NCBI RefSeq assembly: GCF_016741935.1
Contig: NZ_JAERRG010000030.1
Location: forward strand, 51,406-115,405
Origin: Streptomyces endocoffeicus
Lineage (GTDB): Bacteria; Actinomycetota; Actinomycetes; Streptomycetales; Streptomycetaceae
Length of the DNA: 64,000 nt
Direction of reading: 5' to 3'
How positions within the stretch are numbered: the stretch's first letter is position 1; every line of letters starts with the position of its first letter. Below the pieces are notes generated by a model that saw only the letters and a list, made by a program, of their open reading frames with translations, had not been told where the DNA came from and searched no databases. The position numbers were made by a program, and so were the translations under genes. Positions 7,456-15,936 of this stretch are shown here, one piece after another.

Positions 7456-8873
7456 GGTTCCGCAGACTGCCGCTGCGCTCGCGGCTGGCCCTGCTGACCG
7501 CCGTGGCGGTCGCGGTCGCGGTGGCGGTGTCCGCGTTCGCGTCCTGGCTGATCGTCCGGGAGCAGCTCAGCGCCCAACTCGACTCGTCCCTGCGCAACGT
7601 CACGGTGGACGAGCGCAATGTGCTGAGCATCCTGGAGGCGTGCCAGAGCCCCGAAGGCGCCGACGACCGCACCCCGCACGCCCTCGGCTCGTACTCCGTC
7701 CAGCTCGTGCTGGCCGATGGGAGCCGCTGCACCCAGCCCGGGGCGACCAAGCTGCCGGTGACCACCGCCGATGTGGCCGTGGCCGTCGGGGAGCGGCCGA
7801 GCGCGCTGCATGACGCGACGGGCGCGGGCGGCGAGGACATGCGGGTGTTCACCTACCGGCCGGCCTCCGGCCCCGGCAGCCCGCTGCCGCGCGGGATCGC
7901 CGTCTCCATGGCGCGTCCGCTGAGCGAGGTCGCGCATCCGCTGGGCACGCTCGCGCTGGTCCTCGCCCTCGTCGCCGGGGTCGGTGTCGTGGGCGCGGGA
8001 GCGGCGGGCCTGTGGATCGCCAGGACCGGGCTCAAACCCGTGGACCGGCTGACCGAGGCGGTCGAGCATGTGGCCCGCACCGAGGACCTGGCCGTCCGTA
8101 TCCCGACGGAGGGCGATGACGAGATCGCCCGGCTGTCGCGGTCGTTCAACTCCATGACGGCGGCCCTCGCCTCCTCCCGCGACCGCCAGCAGCAGCTGAT
8201 CGCGGACGCAGGGCATGAGCTGCGCACCCCGCTGACCTCGCTGCGGACCAATATCGAGCTGCTCGCGCGCAGCGAGGAGACCGGCCGCCCGCTGCCGCCC
8301 GCCGACCGTAAGGCGCTCATGGCGAGCGTCAAGGCGCAGATGACCGAGCTGGCGGCGCTGATCGGCGATCTTCAGGAGCTGTCCCGCCCCGACGCCTTGC
8401 CCGGCAGCGGCCCCCCGCAGGTGGTCGCCCTGCACGAGGTGGTGCGGACGGCCCTGGAACGGGCCCGGCTGCGCGGTGCCCATCTCACGATTAACGCCTC
8501 GATCGAGCCCTGGTACGTCCGCGGCGAGGCGATCGCCCTGGAGCGGGCGCTGGTCAATCTGCTCGACAACGCCGTGAAGTTCAGCCCTTCGGGTGGTGTG
8601 ATCGACGTCGTCCTCAGAAGCGGAGAGGTACGGGTGCGCGACCATGGCCCCGGTATCCCCGCCGAGGAACTGCCGCATGTCTTCGAGCGCTTCTGGCGCT
8701 CCCCGTCCGCCCGCAGCATGCCCGGCTCGGGCCTAGGGCTGTCGATCGTGGCCCGTACGGTCCAGCAGTCGGGCGGCCAGGTGGGGCTGGAACCGGCCCC
8801 GGGCGGCGGCACGGTCGCCTGGCTCAGGCTCCCGGGCGCGCCTACGGCTCCGCCGGAGATCGATCTGGGCTGA
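7452..8873 (+). CDS. Sensor histidine kinase paired with the upstream regulator
   Basis: Membrane sensor kinase of 473 residues. TM1 lies at ~12-35 (LALLTAVAVAVAVAVSAFAS), an extracellular sensor at ~36-150, and TM2 at ~160-185, followed by HAMP. HisKA carries the phospho-His in ADAGHELRTPLTSLR (~residue 257). The ATPase domain shows the N box (NLLDNAVKFS), G1 (DHGPGIP) and G2 (GSGLGLSIV). The start overlaps the regulator's stop (GTGA). The next 790 bases downstream are repeats with no gene. Confidence 0.93.
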   Translation: MRFRRLPLRSRLALLTAVAVAVAVAVSAFASWLIVREQLSAQLDSSLRNVTVDERNVLSILEACQSPEGADDRTPHALGSYSVQLVLADGSRCTQPGATKLPVTTADVAVAVGERPSALHDATGAGGEDMRVFTYRPASGPGSPLPRGIAVSMARPLSEVAHPLGTLALVLALVAGVGVVGAGAAGLWIARTGLKPVDRLTEAVEHVARTEDLAVRIPTEGDDEIARLSRSFNSMTAALASSRDRQQQLIADAGHELRTPLTSLRTNIELLARSEETGRPLPPADRKALMASVKAQMTELAALIGDLQELSRPDALPGSGPPQVVALHEVVRTALERARLRGAHLTINASIEPWYVRGEAIALERALVNLLDNAVKFSPSGGVIDVVLRSGEVRVRDHGPGIPAEELPHVFERFWRSPSARSMPGSGLGLSIVARTVQQSGGQVGLEPAPGGGTVAWLRLPGAPTAPPEIDLG

Positions 8874-8887
8874 GGCTGAGCGCGCCC

Positions 8888-8990
8888 CGGTCCGGCTCGG
8901 ACCTCGGTCCGGCTCGGACCTCGGTCCGGCTCGGGCCCCATACGGCTCGGGCCCGGTTCGGCTCGGGTCCGGTCCGGCGCCGCTCCGGCT
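8888..8990. repeat. 17-bp tandem repeats after the sensor kinase gene
   Basis: Two to three copies of cggtccggctcggacct, then degenerate copies of cggctcgg(g/t), fill the start of the 788-bp gap between the kinase gene and the next ABC gene. I see no gene in this stretch; long Arg/Pro-rich open frames across it come only from the base composition. Confidence 0.8.
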
Positions 8991-9035
8991 CAGCCCGGTC
9001 CCGCCCGGCTTGGTCCAGCGGGGTCCGGCGGGTCT

Positions 9036-9580
9036 TTCCCCTCCCCGCCCCTTCCCGTTACCAGGGGCTCCGCCCCTGGACCCCGAGGTCTGGGGCGGAG
9101 CCCCGGTACGGGGTGTGGGGCGGGGCCTCGGTACGGGGTGTGGGGGGAAGCCGCGGTACGGGGTGTGGGGGGAAGCCGCGGTACGGGGTGTGGGGCGGGG
9201 CCTCGGTACGGGGTGTGGGGCGGGGCCGCGGTACGGGGTGTGGGGCGGGGCCGCGGTACGGGGTGTGGGGCGGGGCCGCGGTACGGGGTGTGGGGCGGGG
9301 CCCCGGTACGGGGTGTGGGGGGAAGCCCCGGCATGGGGTTTGGGGCGGGGCCCCGGTACGGGGTTTGGGGCGGAGCCCCGGCATGGGGTTTGGGGCGGAG
9401 CCCCGGTGCGGGGTTTGGGGGGAAGCCTCGGTACGGGGTGTGGGGCGGAGCCCCGGTGCGGGGTCTGGGGGGAAGCCCCGGCATGGGGTCTGGGGCGGAG
9501 CCCCAGTTTCCGTCTGGGGCGGAGCCTCGGTATGGGGTCTGGGGCGGAGCCCCGGTTTCGGGAAGGGGCGGGGAGGGGAA
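9036..9580. repeat. Palindromic intergenic repeat expanded by a 25-bp minisatellite (copy 1)
   Basis: The left arm (9036-9084) reads tcccctccccgccccttccc, then ccaggggctccgcccctgga. The right arm (9541-9580) is its imperfect reverse complement (ggggcggagcccc, then gggaaggggcggggagggga). Between them, from 9104 to about 9553, run some 18 copies of a 25-bp unit (cggtacggggtgtggggcgg plus gag/aag variants). Two similar but unexpanded elements lie at 42857-43050 and 48009-48260. The plus strand is very G-rich, with many G4 runs per unit, so quadruplex formation is possible. Confidence 0.9.
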
Positions 9581-9661
9581 AGCCCGCCGCAGGCGTCACG
9601 ATCCACCGGGCGCCGACACTCCCCGACCAGGCTGGGGCCGGCCGAGCCCAGTCAGCCCCCC

Positions 9662-11704
9662 TCACCGCGGCCCGAGCCGGAGCGTCGGCTGCGGGCACGT
9701 CTCGGTCGGCGAACCGTCCCCGGAGCCGTGCAGCCGCGCGTACGCGCCGCCCAGCGCCAGCAGTTCGTGATGGGTGCCGGTCTCCACGACCCGTCCGTGG
9801 TCCAGCACCAGGACGCGGTCCGCGTCCGGCGCCAGGTTCAGATCGTGGGTGATCATGATCGTGGTGCGGCCGGACATCAGCCGCCGCAGCGGCCGGACGA
9901 CCCGCCGCGCGGCCAGGGCGTCCAGCCCCGTGGTGGGCTCGTCCAGGACGAGGACGGGCGCGTCGCGCAGCATCGCGCGGGCGATGGCGATGCGCTGGAG
10001 CTGCCCGCCGGACAGCCGGGCCGTATGCGGGTCGATCCGGGTGTCGTAGCCCTCGGGCAGCGCCGCGATGAAGTCGTGCGCGGCGGCGTCCCGCGCCGCC
10101 CGGACGATCTCGTGCTCGGTGGCCCCGGGGCGGCCGCAGGCGATGTTCTCGCGGATGGTGTCGTGCAGGATGAGCGTCTCCTGCGGAAGCAGCGTCACAT
10201 GCGTCCGCAGAAAGCCCAGCGGCATCGCGTACAGCGGTACGCCGTCGAGCCGTACGAACCCCTCCGCCGGGTCGTAGAAGCGGGTCAGCAGCTTGGAGAC
10301 GGTGGACTTGCCCGCCCCGCTGGCCCCGGTGATCAGCACGAACTCACCCGGCCGGGCGGTGAACGAGACCCCGGCCAGGGTGCGCCGGTCGCCCCCTGGG
10401 TAGCGGAAGCCGACACCGTCGAACTCCACCGTGCCGTGCACCCGCCACGGCGCCACCGCGGCCCCCGGTGGCGGATCGCTCACGGCGGGCTCGGCGTCGA
10501 GGATCTCCGCCAGCCGCTCGGCGCCCGCGGTGGCGGCCGTAAGGGTGAGACCGAGTTGTCCGAGGTTGCGGATCGGCGGGTAGAGGTAGCCGAGGAAGGC
10601 GGCGAAGGCCAGCAGTTGGCCGATGGTCATCCGGTCCTGGGAGATCTCCCAGGCGCCGAGCCCGATCACGGCGAGCACGCACAGCGTCTCGATGACCTCG
10701 ACCAACTGCTCGTACAGCTCGCTCATCCGGGCACCGGCCACCGACGCCCGCATCCACGCCCGCGCCTCCCGGTCCAGCCGCCGCTCCTCGGCCTCCTTAC
10801 GGTGGTACGCCTGCGTCAGCACGACGTTGCCGAGCGACTCCTCGACGACGGAGGTGATCGCGCCGTCGGCGACCCGCTCGTCCCGCGCGACCGAGCTGAT
10901 CCGCCCCGAGAAGCGCCGCGCCGCCAGCCAGAACAGCGGCGCCAGGACGAAGGTGACCAGCGCCAGGTCCCAGCGCAGCCGGAAGGCGGCCACGGAGAAG
11001 AAGACCGTGCTGAAGACGGCGGAGACGGTGCTCACGACCCCGGAGACCACCATCTGCTCGATGGACTCCACGTCCCCGGTGAGCCGCTCGACCAGATCGC
11101 CCTGGCGGTGCCGCTGGAAGAAGTCCGGCGGCAGATCCTGCACATGCGCGAAGACCCGGGCCCGCAGCCGCAGTACGAACCGTTCGGCGGTCCATACGGC
11201 GAGCGAGTTGCCCATATAGCCGACGCCCGCGCCCAGCACCGCGACCGCGAGCCACTGCGCGGCGGGGACCCAGAAGGCGCTGAGCGAGCCCTGTCGCAGG
11301 GCGTTGTCGGTCAGATCGGAGAAGAGGAGGATCGCGGCGGTCTCGGCGAGCGCCGCGGCCATGACGCAGCCGCAGATGAGCACCAGCCAGCGCCGGTCGC
11401 CCCTGGTGAGCGGCCAGAACCGGCGGAACGCCGGTCGCGCGGCCAGCCGCGGAGTGGCCCGTTCCGCCCCCTCGGCCCCCTCGGCTCCCTCACCCCCTTC
11501 ACCCCCTTCACCCCGGAGTTCGCCGTCCCCCTCGGCGACGGGGGAGTACGGGTACTCGTCGGGGAGCCGCGGGGCGGCCTTCGGCTGATGACGGCCGTAA
11601 GGGCGCGGCCGCCCGGCGCGCCGATGCCGTCCCGGGCCGGTGGCCGCCGGGTCGGACCCGAGCGCGCGCAGCTGCATGGTGGGCTGGTCTTCGTATGGGG
11701 TCAC
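9662..11704 (-). CDS. ABC exporter, fused membrane and ATPase domains
   Basis: Full half-transporter of 680 residues. An unusual ~85-residue Pro/Glu-rich N-terminal extension precedes six membrane helices (~95-370). The ATPase domain has Walker A GASGAGKST, the Q-loop LPQETL, an intact signature LSGGQLQRIAIARA, Walker B VLVLDEPTTGLD and the H-loop ITHDLN. There is no C39 peptidase domain. I place the start at GTG 11704 (VTPYED), which has GGGAGAG upstream; a TTG at 11734 is also in frame. It is directly downstream of the 42-aa basic peptide gene on the same strand, with a strong hairpin between. It probably works as a homodimer. Substrate unknown; the small peptide is one possible cargo. Confidence 0.92.
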   Translation of the reverse strand: MTPYEDQPTMQLRALGSDPAATGPGRHRRAGRPRPYGRHQPKAAPRLPDEYPYSPVAEGDGELRGEGGEGGEGAEGAEGAERATPRLAARPAFRRFWPLTRGDRRWLVLICGCVMAAALAETAAILLFSDLTDNALRQGSLSAFWVPAAQWLAVAVLGAGVGYMGNSLAVWTAERFVLRLRARVFAHVQDLPPDFFQRHRQGDLVERLTGDVESIEQMVVSGVVSTVSAVFSTVFFSVAAFRLRWDLALVTFVLAPLFWLAARRFSGRISSVARDERVADGAITSVVEESLGNVVLTQAYHRKEAEERRLDREARAWMRASVAGARMSELYEQLVEVIETLCVLAVIGLGAWEISQDRMTIGQLLAFAAFLGYLYPPIRNLGQLGLTLTAATAGAERLAEILDAEPAVSDPPPGAAVAPWRVHGTVEFDGVGFRYPGGDRRTLAGVSFTARPGEFVLITGASGAGKSTVSKLLTRFYDPAEGFVRLDGVPLYAMPLGFLRTHVTLLPQETLILHDTIRENIACGRPGATEHEIVRAARDAAAHDFIAALPEGYDTRIDPHTARLSGGQLQRIAIARAMLRDAPVLVLDEPTTGLDALAARRVVRPLRRLMSGRTTIMITHDLNLAPDADRVLVLDHGRVVETGTHHELLALGGAYARLHGSGDGSPTETCPQPTLRLGPR

Positions 11705-11738
11705 GGTCGGTCTCTCCCGCTCGGCTCCGGACAAGGCC

Positions 11739-11775
11739 GAGGCGGGCCCGCGGCGCGCTGCCGCGGACCCGCCTC
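11739..11775 (-). terminator. 16-bp stem hairpin between peptide gene and ABC exporter
   Basis: On the minus strand the arms 11775-11760 and 11754-11739 pair over 16 bp (gaggcggg..cgcggc against gccgcgg..cccgcctc, one G-T pair) with a 5-base loop. It lies 15 bases after the peptide stop and ends about 35 bases before the exporter start. There is no U-run, so it could be a partial terminator or a processing/stability element that sets peptide expression above exporter expression. Confidence 0.7.
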
Positions 11776-11790
11776 TCGAGGTGTGCGGGG

Positions 11791-11919
11791 TCAGCCACCG
11801 ATGGGGCGACGGTGGGGCTTCTTCGGAGCCGGCTTCGGGCCCGGCTTGTGGGCGTGGTGCTTCTTCTTCGGCTCGGCCTTACGGGCGGGCTTGACCGGGA
11901 CGATCTTGTGGAAGCTCAT
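11791..11919 (-). CDS. 42-aa polycationic Lys/His/Pro-rich peptide, upstream of ABC exporter
   Basis: Small ORF below usual gene-calling size. It starts MSFHKIVPVKPARKAEPKKK and ends PHRRPIGG. It contains 10 Lys, 3 Arg, 5 His and 9 Pro with one Glu, giving a net charge of about +12, and has no Cys, Trp or Tyr. A good ribosome site (GAAAGG, eight bases before the ATG) supports translation. It has no signal peptide and no hydrophobic stretch. The next gene on the same strand, 87 bases on, is an ABC exporter. It could be an exported cationic antimicrobial or RiPP-like peptide, a nucleic-acid or metal binding peptide, or an unrelated small basic protein. I do not recognise the family. The C-terminal Gly-Gly has no residues after it, so it is not a standard double-glycine leader. 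Confidence 0.7.
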   Translation of the reverse strand: MSFHKIVPVKPARKAEPKKKHHAHKPGPKPAPKKPHRRPIGG

Positions 11920-12056
11920 GATGGTGCCTTTCGGAATTCGCTGTTTCTTTTCCTTTGCCGGAGCCGTTCGGCTTCGACACGGAAGACGTTAGGAGCGATT
12001 TCCGTGAGCGAGATCGGACTGAGCTGTGCGTTTGCCCAGACGAGCGGACTCGGTGT

Positions 12057-13283
12057 CTACGGTCCGGAGAGTGCGGCCCTGGGCGCGAGCCGGGCCGCGC
12101 GTACGGCGGGCCACAGGCCGGCGAGCGCGCCGATCGCCATGGTGGCGCCGACTCCGACGCCCAGTGTCCAGGGCGGGACGACCACCTGCCAGTGCTGCGA
12201 GAGTGCGTATCCCGCCGACGCTCCCGCACCGAGGGCGGCGCCGCCGATGCCGCCGAGGGCGGAGAGCATGACCGACTCGGTGAGGAACTGGGTGCGGATC
12301 TGGCCACGGGTGGCGCCGAGCGCACGGCGCAGGCCGATCTCGCCACGCCGTTCGAGGACCGCGATGACCATGGTGTTGGCCACGCCGACACCGCCGACCA
12401 GCAGGGCGATGGCGCCGATGCCGACGAGCAGGCTGGTGAAGGCCTGGTTGGCGGCCTGCTTGGCGCTCAGCGCGTCGGAGGGCCGGGAGACCGTGACCTC
12501 GTTGGGCGCCTCGGGGTTGACGGTGGCGGCGAGGACTCCGCGTACCTGGTCGACCTTGCTGTCGGCGGTGCGGGTGTAGACCATCGTGGGGCGGCCGTCG
12601 AAGCCCAGGTGGGTCTTGGCCGCGTCCCAGCCGATGAGCGCCGCCGAGTCCAGTTCGGGGGCGAGCGGCGCCTTCTCGAGGATTCCGGTGACGGTGAACC
12701 ACTGCTCCCCGAGCCAGATTTGGGCACCGGGGGTGGTGATGCCCAGGTTCTCGGCCGCGGTGGTGCCGAGGACGACGGCCGGGTAGCGGCTCTGGGCGCC
12801 GTTGAGCCACGTTCCAGCGGCCATGTGGAGCCCCACGGTCCTGGGCAGGCCGAGTCCGGTCCCGAGGACACCGATGCCTCTGCTGGCGGCCTTGGGAATG
12901 CGGTCGTTGCGGTAGACCTTGGCGTCCTTGACGCTGCCCGTGGCCGCGGCGTTCTCGACCGGGGCGATGCGTCTGACCATCTCGGCGGCGTTTTCGGGCA
13001 GTGGCGCGGGTTCGCCGACGAAGTCCTTTCCGGGCGTCACGGTGAGCATGTTGGTACCCACCGAGGCGAGTTGGGCGTTGAACGCGGCCTGGCTGGAAGC
13101 GGATACGGCGACCACCGCGACCATCGCGGCGATCCCGATCGCGATACCCAGCGCCGACAGCAGCACTCGGGTGGGGCGGGTGCGCAGTCCCACGCCGCCC
13201 ACCCGCAGGGTGTCGGCCGGGCTGAGCCTGCGGGGGGTGAGGCGGGCCGCGGTGAGGTGCCGCGGGTCGGGGCGGCGGCTCAC
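12057..13283 (-). CDS. MacB/FtsX-type ABC transporter permease
   Basis: Permease subunit of 408 residues. The topology is one N-terminal helix (~40-62), a large extracellular MacB-like periplasmic core domain (~65-275) and three C-terminal helices (~285-395) forming the FtsX domain. It carries the family pattern RRALGATRGQIRTQFLTESV. Together with the ATPase and adaptor genes it should form a MacAB-like efflux or mechanotransmission complex for a peptide, antibiotic or lipid. The GTG start overlaps the stop of the ATPase gene (GTGA). It is the last gene of a four-gene coupled operon. The 137 bases after it hold the promoter region of the small basic peptide gene. Confidence 0.93.
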   Translation of the reverse strand: MSRRPDPRHLTAARLTPRRLSPADTLRVGGVGLRTRPTRVLLSALGIAIGIAAMVAVVAVSASSQAAFNAQLASVGTNMLTVTPGKDFVGEPAPLPENAAEMVRRIAPVENAAATGSVKDAKVYRNDRIPKAASRGIGVLGTGLGLPRTVGLHMAAGTWLNGAQSRYPAVVLGTTAAENLGITTPGAQIWLGEQWFTVTGILEKAPLAPELDSAALIGWDAAKTHLGFDGRPTMVYTRTADSKVDQVRGVLAATVNPEAPNEVTVSRPSDALSAKQAANQAFTSLLVGIGAIALLVGGVGVANTMVIAVLERRGEIGLRRALGATRGQIRTQFLTESVMLSALGGIGGAALGAGASAGYALSQHWQVVVPPWTLGVGVGATMAIGALAGLWPAVRAARLAPRAALSGP

Positions 13284-14047
13284 CGCAGTACCCCTTCGGT
13301 GATCCTGCCGTCGCGTACGCGGATACGGCGGGGCAGTGCGGCGGCCAGTTCCTGGTCGTGGGTGATGATCAGGACGGTCGTGCCGGCCGCGTTGAGTTCC
13401 CGTAGAAGTTCCACCACGGACGCTCCGGACGCGGTGTCGAGCGCTCCGGTGGGCTCGTCGGCCAGCAGCAGCGGCGGGTCCCCGACCACCGCGCGGGCGA
13501 TGGCGACGCGCTGTTTCTCGCCGCCCGACAGCTCGTTCGGGCGGTGGTAGAGGCGGTGCCCGAGGCCGACCCGGCGCAGAACCTTTTCGGCCCGCGCGCG
13601 GCGTTCCTTGCGGGGGACGCCCAGGTAGAGGAGTCCGTCGGCGACGTTGTCCAACGCGCTGACCCCGTCGGCCAGGAAGAACTGCTGGAAGACGAAGCCG
13701 ATGGACCGGGCCCGCAGCGCGGACAGCCTGTTCTCGCTCAGGCCGGCGATGTCGTGGCCGTCGATGCGTACGGTGCCGGACGTCGCCACGTCCAGCGTGC
13801 CGATCAGGTTGAGCAGGGTGGATTTGCCGGAGCCCGACGGGCCGACGACGGCGAGGAGTTCGCCCCGGTCGACGCGGAAGGACACCTGATGGAGCACCTG
13901 TACCCCGCCCGGATACACATGGTCGACGTCTTCGAGCTCCACCAGCGAAGGTTCTACCAGCGACGGTTCTGTCGGTGCGGGTCCGGTCGGCCCGGGTTCT
14001 GTCGGCGCGGGTCCGGTCGACGCGGGCCCCGCCAGGGCCGGCGTCAT
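13280..14047 (-). CDS. MacB/LolD-type ABC transporter ATP-binding protein
   Basis: Cytoplasmic ATPase subunit, 255 residues. Motifs are Walker A VGPSGSGKSTLLN, Q-loop FVFQQFF, signature LSGGEKQRVAIARA, Walker B LLLADEPTGALD and H-loop ITHDQE. The N-terminal ~35 residues are low-complexity repeats of (A/S)TxPxPTEP type, encoded by short tandem repeats, which are unusual for this family and probably unstructured. The ATG start overlaps the adaptor stop (ATGA) and the gene's own stop overlaps the permease start. The pair with the permease is typical of actinobacterial two-component-linked efflux operons. Confidence 0.94.
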   Translation of the reverse strand: MTPALAGPASTGPAPTEPGPTGPAPTEPSLVEPSLVELEDVDHVYPGGVQVLHQVSFRVDRGELLAVVGPSGSGKSTLLNLIGTLDVATSGTVRIDGHDIAGLSENRLSALRARSIGFVFQQFFLADGVSALDNVADGLLYLGVPRKERRARAEKVLRRVGLGHRLYHRPNELSGGEKQRVAIARAVVGDPPLLLADEPTGALDTASGASVVELLRELNAAGTTVLIITHDQELAAALPRRIRVRDGRITEGVLR

Positions 14048-15204
14048 GCGGCGACCCCCACCGTGGTGCCGGCCGTAAGGCCGCCGCCGCTGACCTCGAC
14101 CCTGCCGTTCGCGAACATGCCGAGCTTCACGGCGCTGACCGTGCCCTTACCGTCGGCGCCGATGACCTCGACGCCGTAGCCGCCCTCACGGAGCGCGAGC
14201 AGTGCGGTGATCGGCACCGTCAGGACGTTCTCCTTCTTCTCGCTCTGGATCCCGACGGTGACCGGCGCCTCGGTGATGTCCGCGACGTCGCCGTCCAGCT
14301 CGATGTCGACCCCGATGGTGGACTTGTCCGCGGCGCCGTTCGCGCCCGGTGTCTTCTTCACCGTCGTACCGACACCGGTGATCGTGCCCTTGACCGTTTT
14401 GCCGTCGGGGAGGGTGACCGTGGTCGTGCCGTCCTTCTTCACCAGCGACCGGTCACCGATGTCCAGGTCGACGTGGACCTGGCGCTTGGACGAGGTGCCG
14501 GTCAGCACGGGGCTGCCCGGCCGGACGTCCGAGCCGACCGGGGCCTTGCGCTCGCCCATCCTCAAGGGCCCGGAGGCGAACACGACCCGGCCGTCCTCCA
14601 CCTTCCCGGTCCGCGGAAGGCCGAGAGCCTTCTGCCAGCGTTTGACCGCCTGCGCGGTGAGGTCGGTGAATTCGCTGTCGGGGGTGAAGCCGCGGTAGCC
14701 GAGGGCCTGGAGGTTCTCCTCCAGCTGACGTACGTCCTCGCCCTTGTCGCCACTCTTCATCTCCCGGTACGCGGGCGACTTCCCGTACAGCAGGACCACG
14801 GGTTTTCCGTCCACGCCGTAGAGCTGCTCGCCGCGCGAGACGGTGCTGCCGATGCCCGGCAGGCCGGTGACGGTCCCGGCCAGCCGGCCCATGACCGAGG
14901 TGCTGCCCTTGAAGCCGAGCGTTCCGTCGACCTGTTTGCTGTTGATGAGCGTCTGGCGGGTGACCTTGTCCGTGTGCCGCGTCGGCTTGTCCGAGCCCGC
15001 CACCGAGGCGGTACCGGCGTCGGCGGTCGCGTAGTACACGCCGCCGCCGGCCGCCGCGACCAGGACGGCCGCGATGATCCAGCGGCCGCGGCGCCGGCGA
15101 CCGCGTGGCCGGTGGCGCGGGGCGGCATCGTGGGCGGCATCGTGGGAGCCGTCCCCGCTCTCTTCGCTCCGGGGCGTGGTGCCGCCCTCCACGGTGGCGG
15201 TCAC
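14044..15204 (-). CDS. Efflux adaptor with peptidoglycan-binding domain (MacA/RND-like)
   Basis: Membrane-fusion-type adaptor of 386 residues. A basic N terminus is followed by one membrane anchor (RWIIAAVLVAAAGGGVYYAT, ~residues 42-62) and extracytoplasmic domains. In the middle is a putative peptidoglycan-binding domain-1 (DKGEDVRQLEENLQALGY, then AVKRWQKALGLPRTGKV), and the C-terminal part has HlyD/MacA-like beta-barrel and lipoyl-like strands. In Gram-positives such proteins link the MacB-like permease to the cell wall. The GTG start overlaps the lipoprotein stop. Confidence 0.9.
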   Translation of the reverse strand: MTATVEGGTTPRSEESGDGSHDAAHDAAPRHRPRGRRRRGRWIIAAVLVAAAGGGVYYATADAGTASVAGSDKPTRHTDKVTRQTLINSKQVDGTLGFKGSTSVMGRLAGTVTGLPGIGSTVSRGEQLYGVDGKPVVLLYGKSPAYREMKSGDKGEDVRQLEENLQALGYRGFTPDSEFTDLTAQAVKRWQKALGLPRTGKVEDGRVVFASGPLRMGERKAPVGSDVRPGSPVLTGTSSKRQVHVDLDIGDRSLVKKDGTTTVTLPDGKTVKGTITGVGTTVKKTPGANGAADKSTIGVDIELDGDVADITEAPVTVGIQSEKKENVLTVPITALLALREGGYGVEVIGADGKGTVSAVKLGMFANGRVEVSGGGLTAGTTVGVAA

Positions 15205-15725
15205 TGGCCGGTCTTACCGCTGGACATGGCGCCGCATGCCTTGAGGGCGTCCTGCGTCTTCTTCGATTCACCGTCCGGGATGTTCATCCTCCCCTCGTCG
15301 GTCGGGTCCTCGGCCTCGACTCCCTTGTCGCGCAGGCACTTGGCCAGCTTGATGTCCTTCGCCTTCTGCTCAGGGGTGTACTGCGGGGCCTGGCCGTCCG
15401 CGTTCGGCATGAACTGCTTGCACTTCTCGAGCGCCGCCTGGAACTTCTTCGGGTCGGAGGGCATGACGACGTTCGTCCCGTCGGCGTCCGGGTCGGGCAT
15501 GTCGATGCCCTGTCCGCGCATGCAGGACGCGTACTTCAGCCGGGCCTTCTGCATCTCCTCCGGGCTCTTCTCCTTGTGGGAAGCGCTCGCGGACGGCTTC
15601 TTGTCGCCACCGGCGCTGGCGACATCGTCATCACCGCCGCCTCCGCCACAGGCCGACAGGACGAGGACCATGCCCAGGGCGGCCGAGGCCAGGGCACAGT
15701 GCTTGCGCAGAGAGAGGACAGACAT
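15201..15725 (-). CDS. Putative lipoprotein, first gene of the efflux operon
   Basis: Secreted lipoprotein of 174 residues. The signal peptide ends in the lipobox LSAC (Cys at ~residue 26), followed by a Gly/Asp-rich linker. The mature part has two similar Cys-containing repeats (YASCMRGQGIDMPDPD and LAKCLRDKGVEAEDPT), each followed downstream by another Cys (ALEKCKQF, ALKACGAM), which suggests two disulfide-stabilised helical modules. This pattern is common in Streptomyces proteins next to such ABC operons. It may bind the substrate or modulate the sensor kinase encoded divergently. The molecular role is not known. Confidence 0.85.
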   Translation of the reverse strand: MSVLSLRKHCALASAALGMVLVLSACGGGGGDDDVASAGGDKKPSASASHKEKSPEEMQKARLKYASCMRGQGIDMPDPDADGTNVVMPSDPKKFQAALEKCKQFMPNADGQAPQYTPEQKAKDIKLAKCLRDKGVEAEDPTDEGRMNIPDGESKKTQDALKACGAMSSGKTGQ

Positions 15726-15890
15726 GGGGACCTCACGGATCGGGTAAGAGCCGGTGCTTGCTCCGTGAGCGAACCAGTAGGCCGTGCGCAGGGAGGTAAG
15801 CGCGGGAGGCCGTCACGCCCCGCCATGCTTATCCCTCTGTAATCGCCCCCCTGCTTGCATGGCTGGGCCGGGGTCCGATCCACCCGGTTT

Positions 15891-15905
15891 GTTACCTTCA
15901 GTAAC
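15891..15905. promoter_or_regulatory. Inverted repeat upstream of the two-component operon
   Basis: GTTAC-cttca-GTAAC lies 31 bases before the regulator start, in the 211-bp divergent region between the efflux operon and the two-component genes. It could be a binding site for the response regulator, giving autoregulation. Only one copy is seen. Confidence 0.4.
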
Positions 15906-15936
15906 TGCCGTGTAGCCACCCCGAGGAAGCTCCCCC

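Noticed and set aside
9104..9553. CRISPR array
   Set aside because: The units are directly adjacent 25-bp copies with no unique spacers, and no cas genes are nearby.
8733..9698. Pro-rich open frames (PRTPYRGPAP-type repeats) over the minisatellite
   Set aside because: They are translations of the 25-bp non-coding repeat in several frames at once, with no ribosome site and no known family.
9113..11992. 959-residue plus-strand open frame opposite the ABC exporter
   Set aside because: It runs through the minisatellite and antisense to a gene with all ABC motifs; long antisense frames are common at this GC content and the product shows no domain.
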